Notes under the pieces: generated by a model
Told to the model about the DNA's origin: nothing
What the model saw: the letters and a program-made list of their open reading frames with translations, nothing else
Database searches by the model: none
Translations under genes and position numbers: made by a program
Assembly (NCBI RefSeq): GCF_017901175.1
Contig: NZ_CP072793.1
Location: forward strand, 248,001 to 312,000
DNA: 64,000 bases
Reading direction: 5' to 3'
Source of the DNA: Thiothrix unzii
GTDB taxonomy: Bacteria > Pseudomonadota > Gammaproteobacteria > Thiotrichales > Thiotrichaceae
Part shown: piece by piece, positions 8,870 through 17,107 of the stretch
How positions within the stretch are numbered: the first letter of the stretch is position 1
How the letters are laid out: each line of letters begins with the position of its first letter

Positions 8870-9876
8870 TGGCAGCACCGATTCAGTCCATTGCGGTTTA
8901 CGGTGCGGGTTCATGGGGAACTGCGCTGGCATTGCAATTAGCGCGTAATGGGCTGAATGTATTACTGTGGGATTTTAACCCGGCACACGTGGCAACCTTG
9001 CAGCGCGAACGCTGTAATGCGCATTATTTGCCCGGTATTGCCTTTCCTGAAAGCTTGCAATGTTCGGCGGATTTGGCGGAGTTAGCGGCATTTGCTGACC
9101 ACCATTTATTGGTTGTGCCTAGCCACGGTTTTCGTGCGTTGTTGCAACAACTTGCGCCGTTGCTGCAAGCCAAGGACGCGGTGTGTTGGGCAACTAAAGG
9201 TCTGGAGTTGAATACCGGTAAGTTGCTGCATGAAGTCTTGCAGGAAACCTTACCGCAATGCGCGATGTATGGTGTGGTTTCCGGGCCGACGTTTGCGGCG
9301 GAAGTCGCTAGCGGTTTGCCTACTGCAATGACGGTGGCGGCGAGTACACCCGCGTTGGCACAAGCGATTGCAACGGCGTTTCAGGCCAACAATTACCGGG
9401 TTTACTTAAGTAATGACGTAATTGGGGTGGAGCTGGGTGGCGCGGTTAAAAACGTGTTAGCGATTGCAGCGGGTATTTCCGACGGCTTAGGTTTCGGGGC
9501 GAATGCGCGAGTGGCGTTAATTACGCGCGGTTTGGCAGAAATGATGCGCTTGGGCAGTAAGTTGGGTGCACAGCCAGAAACTTTGATGGGTTTGGCAGGT
9601 ATGGGCGATTTGGTGTTGACCTGCACCGATAATCAGTCACGTAATCGTCGCTTAGGTTTGGCTTTAGGGCAGGGTAAAGACCGTGATGCTGCCATTGCTG
9701 AGATTGGGCAGGCGGTTGAAGGGGCAAAATCCGCCTTGGCAATTGGTAAACTTGCCGCTTCTGCTGGGGTTGAAATGCCTATTTGTGAACAGGTTTACCG
9801 CATTCTTTACGAGCAATTGCCGCCGCGCTTAGCGGTTCAGGAATTGTTAGCACGTGATATTAAAGCAGAGTTTTAA
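8869..9876 (+). CDS. gpsA: glycerol-3-phosphate dehydrogenase [NAD(P)+]
   Basis: 335 residues. GpsA reduces dihydroxyacetone phosphate to sn-glycerol-3-phosphate for phospholipid synthesis. The N-terminal Rossmann nucleotide-binding loop is GAGSWGTALA (residues 12-21). The C-terminal catalytic region shows GVELGGAVKNVLAIAAGISDGLGFG with the conserved Lys, then MGLAGMGDLVLTCT and the S/NRR substrate loop. The start overlaps the secB stop by one base. It is the last gene of the rhodanese-grxC-secB-gpsA run. Confidence 0.97.
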   Translation: MAAPIQSIAVYGAGSWGTALALQLARNGLNVLLWDFNPAHVATLQRERCNAHYLPGIAFPESLQCSADLAELAAFADHHLLVVPSHGFRALLQQLAPLLQAKDAVCWATKGLELNTGKLLHEVLQETLPQCAMYGVVSGPTFAAEVASGLPTAMTVAASTPALAQAIATAFQANNYRVYLSNDVIGVELGGAVKNVLAIAAGISDGLGFGANARVALITRGLAEMMRLGSKLGAQPETLMGLAGMGDLVLTCTDNQSRNRRLGLALGQGKDRDAAIAEIGQAVEGAKSALAIGKLAASAGVEMPICEQVYRILYEQLPPRLAVQELLARDIKAEF

Positions 9877-9918
9877 ACACCTGCTGTTTTCTCTTTCCCG
9901 TTATCAGGGTGTCCCGCT

Positions 9919-10884
9919 ATGACTACAGCACAGGCTTACGCTATCGGTTTTGTCATGGATCCGATCAGCAGCATCAATATTAAAAAAGACAGTACCTTCG
10001 CGATGATGCTCGAAGCGCAGCGGCGCGGCTGCCGTTTGTTTCACATCCTGCAAGGCGATTTGTGGGTGGATGATGGTGTGGTTTTCGCACGCATGAATCC
10101 TGTGACGGTGACGGACGATCCGGCGAATTGGTTTGCATTTGGTGAAGCGGTGGTGCGACCTTTGCATGAGTTACCCGTGGTATTGATGCGTAAAGATCCG
10201 CCCTTTGACATGGAATACATTTACAGCACTTATTTGCTGGAGCTGGCGCAGCAGCGCGGAACCTTGGTGCTCAATAAGCCGGAAAGTATTCGTTCTGCCA
10301 ATGAAAAATTATTTGCGACTTGGTTTCCGCACTATTGCCCGCCGACGCGCGTTACCCGTGACATGGGTTTGATTCGCGACTTTTTACAAGAACAGCAGCA
10401 TATTGTGGTAAAGCCGCTGGATGGTATGGGTGGTTCGATGATTTTTCAGGTGCGTCACGATGATCCGAACCGTAATGTGATTTTGGAAACCATTACGGCT
10501 CACGGTATACGCACAGTCATGGCGCAACGCTTTTTACCAGAATATAAACAAGGTGATAAGCGCATTTTGTTGATTGATGGCGAACCGTTTCCTCATGCTT
10601 TGGCGCGGATTCCGGCAGAAGGTGAGGGCAGGGCGAATTTGGCTGCTGGTGGTACGGGTGTGGGTGTGGATTTAACGGCACGTGAGTTTGAAATTTGCGC
10701 GGCAATTGCCCCGACGTTGCGGGCGATGGGGTTAACTTTTGTGGGGTTGGATGTGATTGGTGATTATGTCACCGAAATAAATGTGACTAGCCCGACGTGC
10801 ATCCGTGAATTGGATAAGATTTATTCTGCCAACATTGCCAGCCTGCTGTTTGATGCGATTGAGCGCAGGCTGGCGGCAGGTTGA
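9919..10884 (+). CDS. gshB: glutathione synthase
   Basis: 321-residue ATP-grasp ligase that joins gamma-glutamylcysteine and glycine to make glutathione. Family landmarks are GFVMDPISSI at the N-terminus, RKDPPFDMEYIYSTYLLE mid-N-terminal, VVKPLDGMGGSMIF (ATP-grasp phosphate-contacting loop), and VGLDVIGDYVTEINVTSPTC near the C-terminus (metal-binding residues). It lies 42 bases after gpsA with only a weak ribosome binding site. It may be cotranscribed with gpsA, since no clear terminator separates them. gshA is not in the window. Confidence 0.96.
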   Translation: MTTAQAYAIGFVMDPISSINIKKDSTFAMMLEAQRRGCRLFHILQGDLWVDDGVVFARMNPVTVTDDPANWFAFGEAVVRPLHELPVVLMRKDPPFDMEYIYSTYLLELAQQRGTLVLNKPESIRSANEKLFATWFPHYCPPTRVTRDMGLIRDFLQEQQHIVVKPLDGMGGSMIFQVRHDDPNRNVILETITAHGIRTVMAQRFLPEYKQGDKRILLIDGEPFPHALARIPAEGEGRANLAAGGTGVGVDLTAREFEICAAIAPTLRAMGLTFVGLDVIGDYVTEINVTSPTCIRELDKIYSANIASLLFDAIERRLAAG

Positions 10885-10890
10885 CGCTGA

Positions 10891-11133
10891 CTACGCGGCT
10901 TGCTGGAGTATTCCGTAAAGCTCATCCTTAAGGTGCAGGCGTTGCAATTTAAGGGTTTCGACAAAATCGTCGGCATGTACTTCAATCGACTGTTCGATGC
11001 GGTGTAATTGTGCATCTACTTCGTGGTATTCATCAAACAGACGAGCGAAGTGCCGATCTTCCATTTTTAAATGATGAATCTGGTCTTTGTATTCTGGGAA
11101 CTCGACGGCAAGGCTGTGTGATTCTCCAAACAT
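10891..11133 (-). CDS. YdcH-family (DUF465) small helical protein
   Basis: 80 residues, almost wholly alpha-helical and charged, with HHLKMEDRHFARLFDEYHEVDAQLHRIE and a C-terminal LKLQRLHLKDELYGIL segment typical of DUF465/YdcH proteins. Members are small cytoplasmic proteins, possibly coiled-coil dimers, with no settled function. AGGAG lies seven bases before the ATG. It converges on gshB with only six bases between the stops. Confidence 0.85.
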   Translation of the reverse strand: MFGESHSLAVEFPEYKDQIHHLKMEDRHFARLFDEYHEVDAQLHRIEQSIEVHADDFVETLKLQRLHLKDELYGILQQAA

Positions 11134-11236
11134 GATATTCTCCTGTATTAATTTGTGGGCAAGTTTAACATGCTTGTTCTGTGCGTATCGAGAGTAAAAT
11201 CAAGCATTGACTAACTGATCAAATGAGGAATCGCTG

Positions 11237-11656
11237 GTGAAAGCAAGAGTGAAATGGTTGGACAATATGAGTTTTGTCGGCGAATCCGGCAGCGGTCATT
11301 CGATTGTGATGGATGGCCCGCCAGAGTCGGGTGGACGCAACCTTGGGGTGCGCCCGATGGAAATGTTGCTGCTGGGGTTGGGCGGGTGTGCTTCGTTTGA
11401 CGTGGTATTAATTTTGCAAAAATCCAAGCAACAGATTATTGATTGCGAAGTGCAAATTGAAGCCGCGCGTGCTGACAAAGAACCCAAGGTGTTTACCCGC
11501 ATTCACCTGCACTTCGTGGTTACAGGGCGTAGTGTGTCGGCGGAAAAAGTGGAACGTGCGATTAAGCTTTCTGCTGAGAAATACTGCTCTGCATCCATTA
11601 TGTTGGCGCAAATGGCGGAAGTGACTCACGACTTTGAACTCATCGAAGCACCGTGA
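11237..11656 (+). CDS. OsmC-family protein
   Basis: 139 residues, OsmC/YhfA type. Family proteins use two cysteines for peroxide or disulfide chemistry. Here they are in GLGGCASFDV (about residue 51) and KYCSASIMLAQMAEV (about residue 115). PPESGGRNLGVRPMEMLLLG precedes the first cysteine as in YhfA-like members. Start is GTG with GAGGAA six bases upstream. A terminator follows at 11709-11739, so the gene is likely monocistronic. Whether it acts as a hydroperoxide reductase here is not known. Confidence 0.9.
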   Translation: MKARVKWLDNMSFVGESGSGHSIVMDGPPESGGRNLGVRPMEMLLLGLGGCASFDVVLILQKSKQQIIDCEVQIEAARADKEPKVFTRIHLHFVVTGRSVSAEKVERAIKLSAEKYCSASIMLAQMAEVTHDFELIEAP

Positions 11657-11708
11657 CATACGAATTTCACTTGCACCGGGGGGCATAGTTTTGCATAGTT
11701 CACACCCA

Positions 11709-11739
11709 AGCTGGTTGGTGGTCAACTGGCTGTTTTTTT
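11709..11739 (+). terminator. Rho-independent terminator after the OsmC-family gene
   Basis: A 9-bp stem AGCTGGTTG/CAACTGGCT (two G-U pairs in RNA) with a 5-base loop runs into G and seven T. It lies 30 bases before the speD start. Confidence 0.75.
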
Positions 11740-11768
11740 ATGTCACGCCTGAAAGAGGATGAGCAGAA

Positions 11769-12587
11769 TTGGTTGAGCGTCATCAAAAGCAGATTCGCCT
11801 GCACGGGTTTAATAACCTGACTAAAACCCTAAGCTTTAATATTTACGACATCTGCTACGCAAGGAGTCCGGCTCACCGTGAAGAATACCTCGCGTACATT
11901 GACGAAGAATACAATGCTGACCGTTTAACGAACATCCTCACCAACGTGGCGGACATTATCGGTGCGAACATTTTGAATGTGGCACGTCAGGATTATGACC
12001 CCCAAGGCGCGAGCGTGACGATTTTGGTATCTGAAGAGCCAGTGCTTTCAGAAGAAAAAATCTCCACATCCACGTCCGCACGTCCGGGGCCTTACCCCGA
12101 AGATGTGGTGGCACATCTGGATAAAAGCCACTTAACGGTGCATACCTACCCGGAAAGTCATCCCGACAATGGCATCAGTACCTTCCGTGCAGATATTGAT
12201 GTTTCGACGTGTGGGCGCATCTCACCGCTGAAAGCATTGAATTATTTAATACATAGTTTGGAGTCCGATATTGTCATTATGGACTACCGGGTGCGTGGCT
12301 TTACCCGTGATGTGAAGGGTAAGAAGCACTTCATTGACCATAAAATCAACTCTATCCAAAACTTCCTGTCACCGGAAACCAAGCGTAATTACTCCATGAT
12401 GGACGTTAACGTTTATCAGGAAAACATCTTCCACACTAAGATGATGTTGAAGGACTTTGACCTTGATAACTATTTGTTTGGTCTGGGTAAAAATGATTAT
12501 TTTGAAAAAGACCTAAAACAAATCGAAGCCCAGTTACGCAAGGAAATGAAAGAAATTTATTACGGGCGTAACACCGGTAGTTTGTAA
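11769..12587 (+). CDS. speD: S-adenosylmethionine decarboxylase proenzyme
   Basis: 272 residues, E. coli SpeD-type class (family about 264). The enzyme decarboxylates AdoMet to give the aminopropyl donor for spermidine. It is made as a proenzyme that cleaves itself before a Ser that becomes the pyruvoyl cofactor; the site is [13 protein letters not shown], with cleavage between K119 and S120. Start is TTG, chosen because AGAGGA lies nine bases upstream and the next residues match the family N-terminus ([22 protein letters not shown]). No speE is nearby. A hairpin terminator follows directly. Confidence 0.94.
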   Translation: MVERHQKQIRLHGFNNLTKTLSFNIYDICYARSPAHREEYLAYIDEEYNADRLTNILTNVADIIGANILNVARQDYDPQGASVTILVSEEPVLSEEKISTSTSARPGPYPEDVVAHLDKSHLTVHTYPESHPDNGISTFRADIDVSTCGRISPLKALNYLIHSLESDIVIMDYRVRGFTRDVKGKKHFIDHKINSIQNFLSPETKRNYSMMDVNVYQENIFHTKMMLKDFDLDNYLFGLGKNDYFEKDLKQIEAQLRKEMKEIYYGRNTGSL

Positions 12588-12604
12588 CTTTCTACCCAGC
12601 ACCT

Positions 12605-12640
12605 AAGCAGCATATTAGATTATTAGAATATGCTGCTTTT
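12605..12640 (+). terminator. Rho-independent terminator of speD
   Basis: A perfect 12-bp stem AAGCAGCATATT/AATATGCTGCTT (12605-12616 with 12627-12638) with a 10-base loop, ending in TTTT, begins 18 bases after the speD stop. Confidence 0.8.
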
Positions 12641-12763
12641 ATAATAAGATTGTTGCTATTTCACAACACTTTTTAATTAAAGTGGCTTTTTAGATACGCC
12701 GTTGCTCATTTAAAACAATTGAAAGATTTAATATAAACAGATAATGAAATATGTCCAAATAGA

Positions 12764-12793
12764 TTGTATTCGTTTCTAATTGTTTGCTATGGT
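12764..12793 (+). promoter_or_regulatory. candidate sigma-70 promoter of the NlpC/P60 gene
   Basis: TTGTAT (12764-12769) and TATGGT (12788-12793) are 18 bases apart. Transcription would start near 12800, exactly where a 6-bp hairpin (12800-12816) begins, leaving a leader of about 75 bases before the ATG. The rest of the speD-NlpC gap is AT-rich and shows no other feature. Confidence 0.4.
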
Positions 12794-12874
12794 TAACCCT
12801 ACGTCGGGAAGACGTAATCGTTCCTGAAATGGACTTCGCTAAGGTTTGTACCCTAGAAAGGTCGGATATATATA

Positions 12875-13465
12875 ATGAGTAGTGTTAGTGTGAAGCCATT
12901 AGTTTGGTTTGCTTGCGGTTTGGCTGTTGTCACTTTGGCGGGTTGTTCTTCCGAGAACACCAAGACGGCTCAGGCGCAAAATAGTGGAAAGTATGTTGTC
13001 CAATTGGCACATGCTAGAAATGCGAAGGCAAGTTTTTCCAAAGCTCCCGTACTAGAGAGTAACAATGTTACTTTGGTAGATCGAGTGGTTTGGAATGCGC
13101 AAAAGCAGCAAGGCAAGATGTACCGTTTCGGTGGTGAATCACCACAAACAGGTTTCGATTGCAGTGGCTTAACGCAGTTTGCTTTTGGTCAAGGTGCTGG
13201 CGTTTCTTTGCCACGCACAGCAGCCGCTCAGTACGATGCCGCAGTTAAGGTTCCGCGTGCAAGTGCTACCAAAGGCGATTTAGTATTTTTCAATACCCGT
13301 GGTCGCAAAGTAGGTCATGTGGGTATCTATCTGGGTGACAATAAGTTTGTACATGCCCCACGTACCGGTAAGGCAATTACTACCGAGAAGTTGGAAGGCT
13401 ATTGGGGTCAACGTATCGTTGGTTTCGGTCGCATTCCGGGTGCTTGCAGACCTGCAATGTCCTGA
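12875..13465 (+). CDS. NlpC/P60-family peptidoglycan endopeptidase, lipoprotein
   Basis: 196 residues. A lipoprotein signal ends in the lipobox LAGC with C24 as the lipidated residue, so it is anchored in the outer or inner membrane. The NlpC/P60 domain covers about 68-193. Catalytic residues are C96 (FDCSGLTQFAF), H148 (GHVGIYLG) and probably H160 (KFVHAP). The family cuts peptide cross-links in peptidoglycan, as E. coli Spr/MepS does. The gene is flanked by its own promoter-like region and a strong terminator, so it is monocistronic. The only ribosome binding candidate, AAGG around 12858, is unusually far from the ATG. Confidence 0.93.
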   Translation: MSSVSVKPLVWFACGLAVVTLAGCSSENTKTAQAQNSGKYVVQLAHARNAKASFSKAPVLESNNVTLVDRVVWNAQKQQGKMYRFGGESPQTGFDCSGLTQFAFGQGAGVSLPRTAAAQYDAAVKVPRASATKGDLVFFNTRGRKVGHVGIYLGDNKFVHAPRTGKAITTEKLEGYWGQRIVGFGRIPGACRPAMS

Positions 13466-13467
13466 TG

Positions 13468-13496
13468 AAAAAAGGCCGTTAATTGCGGCCTTTTTT
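13468..13496. terminator. bidirectional terminator between the NlpC/P60 gene and the convergent hydrolase gene
   Basis: Six A, GGCCG, a 7-base loop, CGGCC and six T form an 11-bp stem with a U-run on either strand. It lies between two convergent stop codons. Confidence 0.9.
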
Positions 13497-13515
13497 GTGT
13501 GTGCAGAATAGAGTG

Positions 13516-14481
13516 TTACAGCGGTAAGCTGTTCAGCCAGTTGGCGACGACAGCGTTTAGCTCTTCGCCTTTGTCTTTGAAGTAGTGATCAGCTTCTGGT
13601 AGTACCATTTGTTTGGAATTGCTGTTGCCTGCTTTCTGCATGAGTGTTTGACGTTCTGCTGCAAGGCTGATGACTTGCGGGTACTCTTTTTCGCCGTATA
13701 CGTCCAGTACCGGCACTTTCATTTTGTCGAGTGGAAAGGCTTGCACCATGTCTTGCTCGAAGTCCGTTGCTCCCATGCCTAACCCCACATAAGCCGCGAT
13801 GTCACCATCGCCTCTGGTGTTAATCCAGTTCATTGCCATGTGCGCACCACAACTGTGGGCGACGAGTACCACGGGTGCAATTCCCTTTTGCTTGAGGAAG
13901 GCGATACCTGCATCAATCCGCTTATCGGCGTTGGCAAACAAGGGCACGTAATCGTAGTACTTGGCTTCTTTTTCCAAAACGGGCATTTGCAACGATAGTG
14001 TTGTCCAGCCTTTGGCGGCTAAACCGGTGCGCAATGGGTGTGCAACATCTTCCCAGTCCGGGTGATAGCCGCGCCCGTGCAAGATAATGACCGCGCCGCG
14101 CGGTTGTTCAGCCGCAGTGAGAATTCCCATGAAATTTTGTGTGCCATCGTTCAGGCTAACCACTTCACCATCCATAATCGCGTCACTGATTTCGCTGGCA
14201 AGGCGTTGTTCACGCGCATAGTCGGGCACGGCTTTAGCATCAGGTGCGGGTTTATTGGATGTTGCAGGCGGTGTTGCCGGTACTGCGCTATCGGTTGCCG
14301 GAGTTGCCACGGGTGTCGCGGGTACTGCGGGTGCACTAACCGTTTGATTAGTGACGGTTGCAGGGGCGGTTGCCGCTGTGGTGGTGGTCGCTGTATTGCT
14401 GATTTGAACAGGGGGGCGCATGACCATTAAGGTTAATACTGCGACAGAAGCCAGTGTGTAAACGGCTGCGACAAGTTTCAT
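13516..14481 (-). CDS. DUF3530-like alpha/beta hydrolase, exported
   Basis: 321 residues. An N-terminal hydrophobic signal or anchor (about 4-21) is followed by an Ala/Thr/Pro/Val-rich linker to about residue 85, then an alpha/beta-hydrolase fold. HGRGYHPDW (135-143) would form the oxyanion region. The nucleophile elbow AHSCGAH has S210 in a non-canonical H-S-C-G context. A candidate catalytic His is in PEADHYFKDKG near the C-terminus. Family DUF3530 has no assigned substrate; an esterase or lipase role in the periplasm is only a guess. It converges on the NlpC/P60 gene across a shared terminator. Confidence 0.8.
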   Translation of the reverse strand: MKLVAAVYTLASVAVLTLMVMRPPVQISNTATTTTAATAPATVTNQTVSAPAVPATPVATPATDSAVPATPPATSNKPAPDAKAVPDYAREQRLASEISDAIMDGEVVSLNDGTQNFMGILTAAEQPRGAVIILHGRGYHPDWEDVAHPLRTGLAAKGWTTLSLQMPVLEKEAKYYDYVPLFANADKRIDAGIAFLKQKGIAPVVLVAHSCGAHMAMNWINTRGDGDIAAYVGLGMGATDFEQDMVQAFPLDKMKVPVLDVYGEKEYPQVISLAAERQTLMQKAGNSNSKQMVLPEADHYFKDKGEELNAVVANWLNSLPL

Positions 14482-14544
14482 AAAGCTTCCTCATTAGCGA
14501 TTTTGCTGTTTGTTAAAATCGAACGAAATATTCAAAATATACGA

Positions 14545-14574
14545 TTGGACGTTGCTATTGGTTTCGCTTAGAGT
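14545..14574 (+). promoter_or_regulatory. candidate promoter of the rubrerythrin operon
   Basis: TTGGAC (14545-14550) and TAGAGT (14569-14574) are 18 bases apart, about 50 bases before the rubrerythrin ATG. Confidence 0.4.
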
Positions 14575-14622
14575 ACAACGCTCCAAAGAGTTTAATCAAC
14601 CATACAACCGAGGAGTCCACAC

Positions 14623-15042
14623 ATGGAACTGAAGGGAAGTAAGACAGAACAGCATCTGAAAGATGCCTTTGCTGGTGAATCACAAGCCAACCGCCGTTAT
14701 TTGTACTTCGCAGCCAAAGCTGACGTAGAAGGCTACAACGACGTTGCGACTGTATTCCGCTCCACTGCGGAAGGTGAAACTGGTCATGCGCACGGTCACT
14801 TGGAATACTTGGAAGCTTCTGGCGACCCAGCAACTGGTCTGCCAATCGGCCCGACGGCTGCTAACCTGAAAGCCTCTATCGCGGGCGAAACCCACGAGTA
14901 CACTGACATGTACCCTGGTATGGCGAAAGACGCGCGTGAAGAAGGTTTCGACGAAATCGCTGACTGGTTCGAGACACTGGCAAAAGCGGAGCGTTCACAC
15001 GCTAACCGTTTCCAGAAAGCACTGGATAATCTGGACGCTTAA
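14623..15042 (+). CDS. rubrerythrin-family di-iron protein without rubredoxin domain
   Basis: 139 residues forming only the ferritin-like four-helix domain. Ligand-type motifs are [12 protein letters not shown] in helix 1, [14 protein letters not shown] in helix 2, [15 protein letters not shown] in helix 3 and [15 protein letters not shown] in helix 4. The C-terminal rubredoxin FeS4 module of classical rubrerythrin is absent. Such proteins reduce peroxide in the cytoplasm and need an external electron donor. The next gene encodes an Fe-S protein, a plausible partner. AGGAG is present nine bases before the ATG. Codon choice is rich in preferred codons, which suggests strong expression. Confidence 0.93.
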   Translation: MELKGSKTEQHLKDAFAGESQANRRYLYFAAKADVEGYNDVATVFRSTAEGETGHAHGHLEYLEASGDPATGLPIGPTAANLKASIAGETHEYTDMYPGMAKDAREEGFDEIADWFETLAKAERSHANRFQKALDNLDA

Positions 15043-15050
15043 TTAAGATT

Positions 15051-15151
15051 ACCCCTCACCCCAACCCCTCTCCCTCAGGGGGAGAGGGGCTAAGAGGCTA
15101 TCCTTCTTGCTCCCCTCGCCCCTTGAGGGAGAGGGGCTGGGGGTGAGGGGT
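15051..15151. repeat. large palindromic REP-type repeat inside the rubrerythrin operon
   Basis: About 101 bases fill the gap between the rubrerythrin and Fe-S genes. The left edge ACCCCTCACCCC pairs with the right edge GGGGTGAGGGGT, and internal CCCCTCTCCCTC/GAGGGAGAGGGG blocks pair too, giving a long stem. A smaller hairpin (CCCCTCTCCC/GGGGGAGAGGGG) forms within the left half. The C-rich/G-rich block pattern is that of dispersed extragenic palindromes common in proteobacterial genomes. In the transcript it could attenuate or stabilise expression between the two genes. Confidence 0.85.
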
Positions 15152-15173
15152 TCTTTACCGGAGAACAACAATC

Positions 15174-16514
15174 ATGGCAACCCCGACTCGCGAAGGCAGC
15201 CTACAAGCCCCTACCCGTCACGCGCTGGACTGGAAAAACCCCGAATTTTACAACGAAGATGCCGTCTTGCATGAAATGGAGCGCGTTTTCGATCTGTGTC
15301 ACGGTTGCCGCCGTTGCGTCAGTCTGTGCAATTCCTTCCCCACCTTATTCGATTTGGTGGATGAGTCCTCCACGATGGAAGTGGATGGCGTTGATAAAAA
15401 AGATTATTGGAAGGTCGTTGATCATTGCTATCTGTGCGACCTGTGTTACATGACCAAATGCCCCTATATTCCGCCGCACGAGTGGAATATCGACTTCCCG
15501 CACCTGATGCTGCGTGCCAAGGCGGTGAAGTTCAAGCAGGGTGAAACGAAGTTGCGCGATAAAATCCTCAGCTCCACTGATTTGGTGGGGTCATTGGCGG
15601 GGATTCCGGTGGTGTCTGGTGTGGTGAATGCCATGAATCAGAATGCCACTTTCCGTAAAGGTTTGGAAAAAGTGTTGGGTGTTCACCCGGATGCGAAAAT
15701 CCCTAGTTATCACAGTGATACGGGGCGTAAGCGCGTCAGTCGTTTGCATGTCGCCGAAGGGCAAGCAGTTCCCGCTGGGCGCACCACTGGCAAGGTGGCT
15801 ATTTTTGCAACCTGTTATGGCAATCGCAACGAGCCACATATTGTCGAAGACTTGGCTAAGGTATTTGCGCATAACGCTATGCCGGTGACGTTGCTGGACA
15901 AGGAGCAATGCTGTGGAATGCCCAAGTTAGAGTTGGGTGATTTGGAATCTGTGGCAGCGGCGAAAGATGTGAATATTCCGGCAATGATGAAACTCATCAA
16001 CGAGGGTTGGGATATTGTCGGCCCCGTGCCGTCGTGTGTGCTGATGTTCAAGCAGGAATTGCCGCTGATGTTCCCTGATGATGCCGATGTGCAAACGGTG
16101 AAAGGGCGTATTTTCGACCCGTTCGAGTATCTGATGTTGCGCCACAAGGAAGGCAAGTTGAACACCAACTTCAAAAAGTCCTTGGGCAAAGTCAGCTACC
16201 ACACGTCTTGCCATTTGCGGGTGCAGAACATCGGCTACAAAACCCGCGAACTGCTGGAATTAGTGCCGGATACCAAGTTGGAATTGCTGGAACGCTGTTC
16301 CGGGCATGACGGTACGTATGCTGTGAAGAGCGAATTCCACGATATTTCGATAAAAATTTGCCGTCCGCTGTTCGGTAAGGTCAATCAGGCTAAGCCGGAT
16401 TATTACGGCAGCGATTGCCCGATGGCGGGACATCAAATCGAGAGTGGGTTGGATGAGGGTATGCCTCTGCCAACGCATCCGCTGACCATGTTACGCATTG
16501 CTTACGGTTTGTAA
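15174..16514 (+). CDS. heterodisulfide reductase-related Fe-S/CCG-domain protein
   Basis: 446 residues, soluble. An N-terminal pair of [4Fe-4S] motifs, CHGCRRCVSLCNSFP and CYLCDLCYMTKCPYIPP, is followed by two CCG-type (GlpC/HdrB-like) regions: EQCCGMPKLELGD and, later, SYHTSCHLR with LLERCSGHDG. The final CPMAGHQIESG is also typical. Such proteins pass electrons to or from thiol/disulfide or quinone partners. The gene lies between rubrerythrin and a DUF3501 gene, an operon seen in other aerobic proteobacteria, so it may supply electrons to the rubrerythrin. That role is inferred from context. Confidence 0.9.
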   Translation: MATPTREGSLQAPTRHALDWKNPEFYNEDAVLHEMERVFDLCHGCRRCVSLCNSFPTLFDLVDESSTMEVDGVDKKDYWKVVDHCYLCDLCYMTKCPYIPPHEWNIDFPHLMLRAKAVKFKQGETKLRDKILSSTDLVGSLAGIPVVSGVVNAMNQNATFRKGLEKVLGVHPDAKIPSYHSDTGRKRVSRLHVAEGQAVPAGRTTGKVAIFATCYGNRNEPHIVEDLAKVFAHNAMPVTLLDKEQCCGMPKLELGDLESVAAAKDVNIPAMMKLINEGWDIVGPVPSCVLMFKQELPLMFPDDADVQTVKGRIFDPFEYLMLRHKEGKLNTNFKKSLGKVSYHTSCHLRVQNIGYKTRELLELVPDTKLELLERCSGHDGTYAVKSEFHDISIKICRPLFGKVNQAKPDYYGSDCPMAGHQIESGLDEGMPLPTHPLTMLRIAYGL

Positions 16515-16525
16515 GGAGAGTGATG

Positions 16526-17107
16526 ATGGAAAAGTTGACCCGTGCAGATTTGCTGAGTCTGGAACAGTATTCAATCGAGCGCAAAGCCTTCCGCGAGAAG
16601 GTGATGGCGCACAAAGCTGATCGCAAAATACACATCGGCCCGAATGCGACGCTGTATTTTGAAGATCGCTTAACCATGCAATACCAGATTCAGGAAATGC
16701 TGCGGATTGAGAAGATTTTCGAGTCCGCTGGTATTAATGAGGAACTGGAATCGTATAACCCGTTAATTCCCGATGGCTCGAACTGGAAAGCGACCTTCAT
16801 GGTCGAGTTTTCCGATGTGGAAGAGCGCAAGGTGCAACTGGGGCGGCTGATCGGGATTGAGCGGCATACGTGGGTGCAGGTGGCGGGTTTCGACAAGGTT
16901 TACGCGATTGCCAATGAAGATTTGGAGCGCGAAACCGAGGAGAAAACCTCGGCAGTGCATTTTACGCGCTTTGAGTTGACCCCGATTATGGTGGCTTCCG
17001 CGAAGGAGGGTGCGGTGATTCAGATGGGGATTGAGCATCCGAATTATGCGCATACCGTGACGTTGAGCGAAGCTTCGCGAGCTTCACTCTCCGCTGATTT
17101 GGGTTAA
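16526..17107 (+). CDS. DUF3501 family protein
   Basis: About 193 residues with no membrane segment or recognised catalytic motif. It contains SIERKAFREKVMAHKADRKIHIGP near the start and ENRQTMQ-like DRLTMQYQIQEMLRIEKIF after it, both typical of DUF3501. The start is ambiguous: GTG at 16520, ATG at 16523 or ATG at 16526. The last is preferred because AAGGAG ends seven bases before it. It follows the Fe-S gene by 11 bases and ends convergent to ispB with overlapping stop codons. Function is unknown; constant association with rubrerythrin and the CCG protein points to the same redox process. Confidence 0.85.
   Translation: MEKLTRADLLSLEQYSIERKAFREKVMAHKADRKIHIGPNATLYFEDRLTMQYQIQEMLRIEKIFESAGINEELESYNPLIPDGSNWKATFMVEFSDVEERKVQLGRLIGIERHTWVQVAGFDKVYAIANEDLERETEEKTSAVHFTRFELTPIMVASAKEGAVIQMGIEHPNYAHTVTLSEASRASLSADLG

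Noticed and set aside
12800-12874. A c-di-GMP, c-di-AMP or other named riboswitch before the NlpC/P60 gene
   Set aside because: The hairpin and GC-rich blocks are there, but the conserved core sequences of these classes, as far as I can recall them, are not. It is kept only as an unexplained leader.
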